Part shown: positions 42,396-49,627 of the stretch, piece after piece | How the letters are laid out: every line of letters starts with the position of its first letter | Position numbering within the stretch: position 1 is the first letter of the stretch | Source: Planctomycetota bacterium | GTDB taxonomy: Bacteria; Planctomycetota; Phycisphaerae; Phycisphaerales; UBA1924 | Length of the DNA stretch: 64,000 nucleotides | NCBI GenBank assembly: GCA_030950285.1 | Contig: JAUZRR010000012.1 | Location: forward strand, 1 to 64,000 | Direction of reading: 5' to 3' | Position numbers and translations under genes: made by a program | The notes under the pieces: generated by a model | What the model was told of the DNA's origin: nothing | Database searches by the model: none | Seen by the model: the letters and a program-made list of their open reading frames with translations, nothing else

Positions 42396-42437
42396 TCCCC
42401 TACCATTGCTCCCGCGATCCACAAGGAGCCCCCGCCG

Positions 42438-44093
42438 ATGACCGACAACGCCGACAAGTCCATGGACGACATCGTTTCGCTCTGCAAACGCCGGGGGTTC
42501 GTCTACCCGGCTTCCGAAATCTACGGCGGGATCAACGGCTTCTGGGACTACGGCCCCCTCGGCACCCAACTCAAAAACAACCTCCGCGACGCCTGGTGGG
42601 AAGCGATGGTCCTCAACCCGCCAAAGGGCCCCGACGGCGAACGGCTCCAGATCGTCGGCCTCGACAGCTCGATCATCCAGAACCCGAAGGTGTGGGAGGC
42701 GAGCGGGCACCTCGCCGGGTTTGCCGACCCGATGCGAAAGTGTGCCGGGTGTGGGCACTTTGTCCGCGCAGATCAACTCTGGGAGATGCTCGCAACAAGC
42801 TCAGAGTGGGTCGATTCGCTGCTTCAGGTATTCACGCCAATCACCGGCGATATCGACACGCCGAGACTGATGGATTGGGCCCGGAAAAAAGGCAAGAAGC
42901 TCGCGCCCAACCTTGCCCTTGTCCGCAACCCCGAGGTCACACTCTCGTGGCTTGCCCAGCGGGTCAACGGACAACCCGACGCCCCCGTCGAGATGAAGGA
43001 GTTCATGCGGCATGTCGCGACCGAGCAGTTGAACGCGACAGGCCTGCAGGAGCCCTGCCCCCGCTGCGGCGGTGAGTTGGGCGAACCTGCGCCATTCAAA
43101 CTCATGTTCGAGACATGGGCTGGCATGGTCCAGAACGACGACAACAAAGCCTACCTCCGCCCCGAGACCGCCCAGGGCATCTTCATCAACTTCAAGAATG
43201 TCGTCGATACCAGCCGCGTCAAGGTCCCCTTCGGCATCGCCCAGGTCGGCAAGGCGTTCCGCAACGAGGTCACGCCCCGCAACTTCATCTTCCGCTCGCG
43301 CGAGTTTGAGCAGATGGAGATGGAGTGGTTCTGCCACAAGGACGACGCGACGAAGTGGTACAAGTTCTGGCAGACCGAGCGCAAGCGCTGGTGGGAGTCC
43401 CTCGGCCTCACCTCCGACAACCTCATCATGCGCGAGCACGACAAGGACGAGCTCAGCCACTACGCCAAGGAGGGCGCGGGCACAGCCGACGTCGAGTACC
43501 GCTACCCCTTCACCGCCCCCGGCTTTGGCGAACTCGAAGGCATCGCCCACCGCTCCAACTTCGACCTCACCCAGCACGAGAACCACTCGCGCACCAAACT
43601 CAAATACTTCGACTCTGCCCGGGGCGAGCTCGCCAAGAACGGCCAGCCCAAGGGCGAGCACTACCTGCCCGACGTCATCGAACCCGCTGCCGGCCTGACC
43701 CGCGGCGTGCTGGCGCTGCTGTGCGAGGCCTACACCCGCGACGACTCGCGCCCCAGCCCCGAGTTTCTCAAGCTCCACCCGCGCCTCGCGCCCATCAAGG
43801 CAGCCGTCTTCCCGCTGGTCAAAAAGGACGGCATGCCCGAGGTGGCTGAGAAACTCCACGACGAGCTGCAACAAAGGTTCGGCCGCACCGGGTTCATCGA
43901 AACCGACGCCAAGCAATCCATCGGCAAGCGCTACGCCCGCATGGACGAAGCCGGGTGCCCCTGGTGCTTCACCATCGACGGCGACTCACTCACCGAACAC
44001 ACCGTCACCGCCCGCAACCGCGACACCGGCGAACAACAACGTATCGCCATCGCACAGGTCGGCGACTTCCTGCACAAAGCGCTCAACATCTAA
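42438..44093 (+). CDS. glyS: Glycyl-tRNA synthetase, dimeric single-chain type
   Basis: The 551-residue class II synthetase from ATG 42438 (preceded by AAGGAGCC) charges tRNA-Gly. It opens with the typical SLCKRRGFVYPASEIYGG and GFWDYGPLGTQLKNNL and has CAGCGHF and CPRCGGEL Cys pairs in the inserted domain. The class II motif 2 region reads VGKAFRNEVTPRNFIFRSREF with EQMEMEWF after it, and the anticodon-binding domain closes the protein (PIKAAVFPLVKKDGMPEVAEKL, RYARMDEAGCPWCFTIDGD). This is the alpha2 form found in archaea, eukaryotes and some bacteria, not the alpha2beta2 form of E. coli. Two facing palindromes precede the RBS and a 14-C run follows the stop. Confidence 0.93.
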   Translation: MTDNADKSMDDIVSLCKRRGFVYPASEIYGGINGFWDYGPLGTQLKNNLRDAWWEAMVLNPPKGPDGERLQIVGLDSSIIQNPKVWEASGHLAGFADPMRKCAGCGHFVRADQLWEMLATSSEWVDSLLQVFTPITGDIDTPRLMDWARKKGKKLAPNLALVRNPEVTLSWLAQRVNGQPDAPVEMKEFMRHVATEQLNATGLQEPCPRCGGELGEPAPFKLMFETWAGMVQNDDNKAYLRPETAQGIFINFKNVVDTSRVKVPFGIAQVGKAFRNEVTPRNFIFRSREFEQMEMEWFCHKDDATKWYKFWQTERKRWWESLGLTSDNLIMREHDKDELSHYAKEGAGTADVEYRYPFTAPGFGELEGIAHRSNFDLTQHENHSRTKLKYFDSARGELAKNGQPKGEHYLPDVIEPAAGLTRGVLALLCEAYTRDDSRPSPEFLKLHPRLAPIKAAVFPLVKKDGMPEVAEKLHDELQQRFGRTGFIETDAKQSIGKRYARMDEAGCPWCFTIDGDSLTEHTVTARNRDTGEQQRIAIAQVGDFLHKALNI

Positions 44094-44107
44094 CCCCCCC
44101 CCCCCCC
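44094..44107 (+). repeat. Run of 14 C directly after the glyS stop codon
   Basis: Fourteen consecutive C follow TAA of glyS. It lies outside coding sequence, so length changes would not alter the protein. An imperfect GC hairpin (CCGGCCC...GGGCCCGG) follows and may help terminate. Confidence 0.75.
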
Positions 44108-44249
44108 GCGCGAGCCGGCCCCTGTGGGCCCGGTCTCTTGCAGCGCTCTCCGAAATCAACCCCATTCCACCCAAACACTCAGGCTTCCCCCGGCGTACAC
44201 TTGCTCGAAACCAGTTTCTGCACAAGAACCCCCATATCGGAGGCTTCGC

Positions 44250-44318
44250 ATGAAACTGGACCGCCCCGTTCCCGGAACAAGGCACAACCGCACGCCCGAA
44301 CCTGGCCGCGTGGCATGA
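44250..44318 (+). CDS. Possible 22-residue small ORF upstream of the efflux operon
   Basis: ATG 44250 is preceded by GGAGG at a spacing of seven bases and encodes MKLDRPVPGTRHNRTPEPGR plus two residues, ending in TGA 31 bp before the adaptor start. The strong RBS and position suggest a leader peptide, but its Pro/Arg content matches no known type and the ORF may be chance. Confidence 0.3.
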   Translation: MKLDRPVPGTRHNRTPEPGRVA

Positions 44319-44348
44319 TCGGTACCGCAACAGACGAAGGGATTGGGT

Positions 44349-45719
44349 GTGCGTAAGGGTGTCATTCTCATCGGAGGTCTTGTGGCCGTCGCAGCGCTCC
44401 TGGGCGGCGGCGGATACGTCCTCACCCAGACCGCTGCGGGCGAACAGTTCCGCGAAGGGCTCAAGAAAAAAGAAAAACCCACCACCGTCCGTGTCCAAGC
44501 GGCCGGGCGGAACGACATCACCCGCAGCGTCAGCGCACCCGGCCTTGTCGAGCCTCGCAAGAAAGTCGAGATCAGCGCCCAGGTCTCCGCGAGGATCGTC
44601 GCGCTGCCCTTCGACGAGGGCAGCGTCGTCCGGGCGGGGGACGTCGTCGTCCGCCTCGATGCCGAGGGCCTCACCGCGAGGCTCGAAGCGGCAAAGGCGC
44701 GACGCATGGCTCAGGAAGCCCGGTTCCGCGGGGCCAAGGCAGACCTCGCGGTGGCGCTCAGCGACTTCGGCCGCAAACGCGAGCTGCACGACACCGGCGA
44801 TATTTCGGATGTCGTCCTCGAGCAGGCCGAGAACCGCTACAACCAGGCGGTCGCGACCGTCGAGATGGCGACCGCCGACGTCGAGATCGCCCGCGCCCAG
44901 ATCATCGAAGCCGAACGCGACCTGGCGTACGCGGTCATCTCCAGCCCGATCGACGGCATCATCACCACGCTCAACGCCGAGGTCGGCGAGCTGGTCGTCG
45001 TCGGCACACTCAACAACCCCGGGTCGATCATCCTCGAGATCGCCGACCTCTCCGACATGCTGCTGATGGCCCGCGTGGATGAGTCCAACGTCGCAAAGGT
45101 CAAAGAGCAGCAGGAAGCAACCGTCTTCATCAACGCCTACCGCGACGAGCCGTTCCTCGGCGTTGTCGAACGCATCGGGCTCGAACGCAAACGCTGGGAG
45201 GACGGCAGCCACTACTACGAAGCCGAGATCAAGCTCCAGAAAGAGGCAGACCGCCCGCTGCTCTCGGGCTTCAGCGCCACCGCCGAGATCACCGTCCAGC
45301 ACCTCCGCGATGTGCTGGTGGTGCCCAGTCAGGCGGTGCTCGACCGACGTATCGACGAGCTGCCCAAGGCCACCATCGACGCCGCCGGCGGGATCGTCGA
45401 CACCCGCAAGACCTTCGCGTCGGTGGTCTACACCATCGTCGATGGCAAGACCCACGCCACCCCTGTCGACATCGGCCCCAGCGACCTGGCCGAGACGGTC
45501 ATCCTCGCCGGGCTCGACGAGGGGCAGCGGGTCATCACCGGCCCCTTCAAGACACTCATCAACATGAAGGACGACATGCTCGTCAAAGACGAAGCCGAGA
45601 TCGAGGCCGAAGCGCAAGCAGAAGCAGCAGCAAAAGAAGAAGAAAGGGACGAAGAAGAACAAGAAACCGACGACAGCGCCTCAACCCAAGCCGAGACAGA
45701 CCGAAACCCGGACTCCTGA
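44349..45719 (+). CDS. macA: MacA/HlyD-type periplasmic adaptor
   Basis: From GTG 44349 (AAGGG seven bases upstream) the product has 456 residues; TTG 44343 is also possible but too close to the RBS. An N-terminal membrane anchor (GVILIGGLVAVAALLGGGGYV) is followed by a lipoyl-type domain (VEPRKKVEISAQVSARI) and a helical hairpin (LEQAENRYNQAVATVEMA). Next come the second lipoyl half (VISSPIDGIITTLNAEVGE), the beta-barrel (GTLNNPGSIILEIADLSDM) and the membrane-proximal domain. The last 45 residues are very acidic (EAEAQAEAAAKEEERDEEEQ), which is unusual. Together with the next three genes it forms a tripartite exporter. The symbol reflects the family; the substrate is unknown. Confidence 0.88.
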   Translation: MRKGVILIGGLVAVAALLGGGGYVLTQTAAGEQFREGLKKKEKPTTVRVQAAGRNDITRSVSAPGLVEPRKKVEISAQVSARIVALPFDEGSVVRAGDVVVRLDAEGLTARLEAAKARRMAQEARFRGAKADLAVALSDFGRKRELHDTGDISDVVLEQAENRYNQAVATVEMATADVEIARAQIIEAERDLAYAVISSPIDGIITTLNAEVGELVVVGTLNNPGSIILEIADLSDMLLMARVDESNVAKVKEQQEATVFINAYRDEPFLGVVERIGLERKRWEDGSHYYEAEIKLQKEADRPLLSGFSATAEITVQHLRDVLVVPSQAVLDRRIDELPKATIDAAGGIVDTRKTFASVVYTIVDGKTHATPVDIGPSDLAETVILAGLDEGQRVITGPFKTLINMKDDMLVKDEAEIEAEAQAEAAAKEEERDEEEQETDDSASTQAETDRNPDS

Positions 45720-45725
45720 TCCTCC

Positions 45726-46526
45726 ATGACCATCCACATCCGCCAGCTCACCAAGACCTACAAGCTCGGCGTCGAGCGCGTGCATGCGCTCGCGGGCGTG
45801 GACCTCGACATCACGCAGAACGAGTTTGTCGCCATCATGGGCGCGTCCGGCTCGGGCAAGAGCACCCTCATGCACATCCTCGGCTGTCTTGACCGACCCA
45901 CCACCGGCAGCTACGACCTCAACAACAAACCCATGCACAAGATGGGCTCGGCCGGCCTTGCCCGTGTCCGCAACGAAGAGATTGGCTTCATCTTCCAGAG
46001 CTTCGAGCTGCTCAACCGTGCCAGCGCGCTCAAGAATGTCATGCTCCCGATGATCTACTCCCGCAAGCACTGGCTCACCGCGCGCAGCCGCGCCAAGCGC
46101 GCGCTCGAACGGGTCAACCTCGCCGACCGCATCGGGCACAAGCCCAACCAACTCTCGGGAGGTCAGCGGCAGCGCGTCGCCATCGCCCGCGCACTCGTCA
46201 ACGAGCCCTCGATCCTGCTCGCCGACGAGCCCACCGGCAACCTCGACTCCACCACCACCAACGAGATCATCGACCTCTTCAAGCAACTCCACGACGAGGG
46301 ACAAACCATCGTCATCGTCACCCACGAAGAAGAGGTTGCTTCCCACGCCCAGCGGATCGTCCGCCTCCGGGACGGCATCGTCGAGAGCGACCACCCGACA
46401 GCCGAGGACCCCATCCACCGCCGCTGGCTCGCCGGGGCCGCAGCCGCCGCGCAGGAAGCCGCAGACAACACCGAGCCGCGCCCAAGCCAAGGCCACGACA
46501 CCCCCGCCACCGGAGCCTCGGCATGA
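45726..46526 (+). CDS. ABC transporter ATP-binding protein (MacB/LolD type)
   Basis: The 266-residue ATPase has Walker A GASGSGKST near 39, the Q-loop in GFIFQSFELLNR, signature LSGGQRQRVAIARAL near 144, Walker B ILLADEPTGNLDS near 164 and the switch His in VIVTHEEEV. It lies 6 bp after the adaptor gene and its stop overlaps the permease start (ATGA). In E. coli MacB the ATPase and permease are one chain; here they are separate, as in many MacB-like systems. It has an extra Ala/Glu-rich C-terminus of about 30 residues. Confidence 0.93.
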   Translation: MTIHIRQLTKTYKLGVERVHALAGVDLDITQNEFVAIMGASGSGKSTLMHILGCLDRPTTGSYDLNNKPMHKMGSAGLARVRNEEIGFIFQSFELLNRASALKNVMLPMIYSRKHWLTARSRAKRALERVNLADRIGHKPNQLSGGQRQRVAIARALVNEPSILLADEPTGNLDSTTTNEIIDLFKQLHDEGQTIVIVTHEEEVASHAQRIVRLRDGIVESDHPTAEDPIHRRWLAGAAAAAQEAADNTEPRPSQGHDTPATGASA

Positions 46527-47761
46527 TCCTCTTCCGGATCGCACTCCAGACCTTCGGCCTTGCCCTTGGGCAGATATGGTCCAACAAGGTCCGGTCCCTC
46601 CTCACCACCCTCGGCGTCATCATCGGCGTCGCCAGCGTCGTCGCGGTTATCGCCGCCCTGCAAGGCCTCAAGACCACCGTCCTCGATGAGTTCGAGAAGC
46701 TCGGCGCCAACCGCGTCTACATCGACGGCCAGCTCCCCCGCTCGATGTGGGCCACCGGCAGCTGGCGCGATGTCCAGCTCAAGCTCCACGAGATCGAGAC
46801 CATCCGCGAACGCTGCCCCTCCATCACCAGCATCACCCCCGAGCTCTGGCGCAGCTACCCCACCGAATACGGCGACCGCAAACTCGACAGCGTCCCCACC
46901 GTCGGCATCTGGCCGACCTGGCACGATATCGTCGGCCGCCAGATCATCCAGGGCAGGCCGTTCATCCCCATCGACGAGAGCGACCGCCGCTTCGTCTGCA
47001 TCATCAACGACAAAGCGATCGAAGAGCTCGACCTCCCCCGCGAACCCGTCGGCGAGTACCTCCGCATCGCGGGCAAACGCTTCCTCATCGTCGGCGTCGT
47101 CGAGACCGTCACCCTCAACCTCTTCGGCGGCGGCGACTCCAGCGCCGAGGTCTTCGTCCCCTTCGGCACCGCGCAGGTCCTCGCCCCCCGCGCATGGATC
47201 AGCCACGCCTGGGGATCGCTCTCGAGCCCCGAGCATGTCGATGACGCCAAAGCCGAGATCGCGTTTGTCCTCCGCAAGATGCGCGAGCTGACCGCAGAAG
47301 ACGAAGACACCTTCCAGATCGAGGTCATCCAGCAGTTCATCGACCAGTTCAACGCCATGGCAAAGGGCATCACCGCCGGCGCCAGCGGCATCGTCGGGAT
47401 CAGCCTCCTGGTCGGCGGCATCGGAATCATGAACATCATGCTCGTCAGCGTCAGTGAACGCACCCGCGAGATCGGCCTCCGCAAAGCCATCGGCGCACGC
47501 CCCGGGGTCATCCTCGTCCAGTTCCTCGTCGAGTCGGTCACCCTCTGCCTCGCGGGCGGCGCGATCGGGCTGGCGGCCGGGCAGGGGCTCATCAGCCTCA
47601 TCCGCTCCATCCCCGAAAGCCCGCTCAAGGACGCCAGCGTCCCGGCGTGGGCGGTCATCCTCGCGGTCGGGTTCAGCGCCAGCACCGGCGTGATCTTCGG
47701 CATGTTCCCCGCGATCAAAGCCGCCAGGCTCGACCCGATCGAAGCCCTCCGCCACGACTAA
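46523..47761 (+). CDS. MacB-type ABC transporter permease (FtsX fold)
   Basis: The 412-residue membrane protein has a first helix (VRSLLTTLGVIIGVASVVAVIAALQGL). A large periplasmic MacB_PCD domain follows at about 50-275 (EFEKLGANRVYIDGQ, ITPELWRSYPTEYGDRKLDSV, VETVTLNLFGGGDSSAEVFV). Three C-terminal helices form the FtsX domain (GIVGISLLVGGIGIMNIMLVSVSERTREIGLRKAIGA, the most conserved part). It works with the preceding ATPase and adaptor and the following TolC-like protein to push substrates, such as peptides or macrolides in known cases, across the envelope. Translationally coupled to the ATPase. Confidence 0.92.
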   Translation: MILFRIALQTFGLALGQIWSNKVRSLLTTLGVIIGVASVVAVIAALQGLKTTVLDEFEKLGANRVYIDGQLPRSMWATGSWRDVQLKLHEIETIRERCPSITSITPELWRSYPTEYGDRKLDSVPTVGIWPTWHDIVGRQIIQGRPFIPIDESDRRFVCIINDKAIEELDLPREPVGEYLRIAGKRFLIVGVVETVTLNLFGGGDSSAEVFVPFGTAQVLAPRAWISHAWGSLSSPEHVDDAKAEIAFVLRKMRELTAEDEDTFQIEVIQQFIDQFNAMAKGITAGASGIVGISLLVGGIGIMNIMLVSVSERTREIGLRKAIGARPGVILVQFLVESVTLCLAGGAIGLAAGQGLISLIRSIPESPLKDASVPAWAVILAVGFSASTGVIFGMFPAIKAARLDPIEALRHD

Positions 47762-47841
47762 CAGACCTTCCATAACCTTAGAACCGCAAACACCCTCGAA
47801 CATAACAACCCGCCGAACCCACACACCGCAAGGACCAGCAC

Positions 47842-49623
47842 ATGCCAGCACCGCGTCGCCATCTGCCCCTCGGCCCACGACACCCCGCGTCGGTGCTGAT
47901 GTGTTGCGGGTGCGCGGCACTCCTGTTCTCTCCGCTGCCCGGGTGTTCGCGCAGCCCGCTGTTCCCGCACCAGTCCGACTACGCGCCGGACCTCTCGCTC
48001 GAACGGGTCCGCCGTATCGAGGCCGCCCCGATCGAGCACTACCGGGTTGAATCCCCGCCGCCCTCGGTCCAGGACGCCCGCGCTGCGCAGCACCGGTTCG
48101 AGGGGGTCGAGCGTGTCGAGCTCTCGATCGCCGAATGCCGTGCCGCGGCGCTCGAGCACAACCTCGACCTCCAGGTCGCGCTGCTCAGCCCGGCGCTGGC
48201 TGCCGAGCGGATCGCTGAGGAAGAGGGCCGTTTCGATTCGGTCTTCACGCTCAACGCCCAGTGGTCCGAGACCGATACCCCGACCGCCTCGACGCTCGAC
48301 AGCGCCCAGGCAAAGTTTCAGCGCATCGAGCCGGGCGTGCGCATCCCCCTCCGCACCGGCGGCACCGCCACCGTCACCCTGCCCTTCAACCGCAACGAAA
48401 CCAACAACCGGTTCAGCACGCTCAACCCCGCCTACACCAGCGACCTCGTACTCTCGATCAGCCAGCCACTCCTGCGCAACGCCGGCCGCCGCGCCTCGAC
48501 CTACGCCATCACCATCGCGTCCTACGACCGCCAGCTCTCCGAGGTCCAGACCAAAGCCGAGGTGATCCGCCAACTCGCCGCGGTCGACCGCGCCTACTGG
48601 CGGCTCTACGGCGCGCGGGCCGCACTCGACGTCCGCCTCCGCTCGCTCGAACTCGCCCAAGCCCAACTCGAACAAGCCGAGCGGCGCTACGACGCGGGTG
48701 ATGTCGCCGAGATCGAGGTCCTCCGCGCCCAAGCCGGTGTTGCCGAGCAGCTCGACAGCATCATCCGCGCCCAAAACCTGCTCATCACCCGCCAGCGCGA
48801 GCTCAAGCGCATCATCAACATGCCCGGGCTCGATATCGCGACCGAGACCCAGGTCGTGCCCGGCTCGCCGCCCGATCCGGTTCGGTATGAGTTCGACACC
48901 GAGACGCTCACCCAGGCCGCGATCGACAGCCGCATGGAGATGCTCGAGTTCGAGCTCCGGCTCGCGGCCGACCTGGTCACCGCCGACTGGTCGCGCAACC
49001 AGGCGCTCCCGCTGCTCGCGCTCGACTACACCTACCGCATGAACGGCCTCGGCGGCAGCCTCAGCCAATCGGTCGACCTCATGCAGGAAAACCGCTTCGC
49101 CGACTGGTCGATCGGCCTCCGCGGCGAGGTGCCCCTGGGCAACGAACAACGCGAAGCAGCCGTCCGCAGATCGCTCCTCACCCGCCTCCAACGCCTCGCG
49201 AGCCGGGACGCCAGAGAGCAGACCATCCGCCGCGAGGTGCTCGACGCGGTCGACCAGATCGACTCGGCGTGGCAACGCATCTTCGCGGCCCGGCAGAGCG
49301 TGATCCTCAACACCCGCACGCTGCAAGCAGAGCAACGGCAGTTCGACGTCGGCCAGTCCACCTCGACCGACGTGCTCAACTCGAACACCCGCCTCAGCGA
49401 CGCCCAGCTGCAAGAGATCAACGCCGTCGTCGAGTACCAGATCGCCCAGGTCGATCTCGCGTTTGCCACCGGCACGCTGCTCGGCGCGTCCCGAGTCGAG
49501 TTCCAACCCGCCGACCCGCTGGGCACGACAGCCGACCGCACCGGCGAGCCGGGGTGGACAGACGCCGCGCCAGAGACAGAGCCCGCTCCAGAGTCCCCGC
49601 CGGAACCAGAAACGCTCGACTGA
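47842..49623 (+). CDS. TolC-family outer membrane efflux lipoprotein
   Basis: The 593-residue protein starts with a long positive segment and a hydrophobic stretch ending in a lipobox (LPGCSRS, Cys near 35). The body shows two OEP repeats: SIAECRAAALEHNLDLQVALL with AERIAEEEGRFDSVFTLNAQ, then TQAAIDSRMEMLEFELRLAADL with NQALPLLALDYTYRMNG. The helical tunnel segments LERAERRYDAGDVAEIEVL-like and QADQRQFDVGQSTSTDVL-like occur in each half. It is the outer channel of the upstream MacAB-type exporter, 80 bp away. The Pro/Glu-rich C-terminus is variable in the family. Confidence 0.9.
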   Translation: MPAPRRHLPLGPRHPASVLMCCGCAALLFSPLPGCSRSPLFPHQSDYAPDLSLERVRRIEAAPIEHYRVESPPPSVQDARAAQHRFEGVERVELSIAECRAAALEHNLDLQVALLSPALAAERIAEEEGRFDSVFTLNAQWSETDTPTASTLDSAQAKFQRIEPGVRIPLRTGGTATVTLPFNRNETNNRFSTLNPAYTSDLVLSISQPLLRNAGRRASTYAITIASYDRQLSEVQTKAEVIRQLAAVDRAYWRLYGARAALDVRLRSLELAQAQLEQAERRYDAGDVAEIEVLRAQAGVAEQLDSIIRAQNLLITRQRELKRIINMPGLDIATETQVVPGSPPDPVRYEFDTETLTQAAIDSRMEMLEFELRLAADLVTADWSRNQALPLLALDYTYRMNGLGGSLSQSVDLMQENRFADWSIGLRGEVPLGNEQREAAVRRSLLTRLQRLASRDAREQTIRREVLDAVDQIDSAWQRIFAARQSVILNTRTLQAEQRQFDVGQSTSTDVLNSNTRLSDAQLQEINAVVEYQIAQVDLAFATGTLLGASRVEFQPADPLGTTADRTGEPGWTDAAPETEPAPESPPEPETLD

Positions 49624-49627
49624 CCGC

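Noticed and set aside
44101-44140. Copy of the palindromic element after glyS
   Set aside because: The CCGCGCGAGC string resembles one arm, but no matching arm follows and the CTTGCG core is absent.
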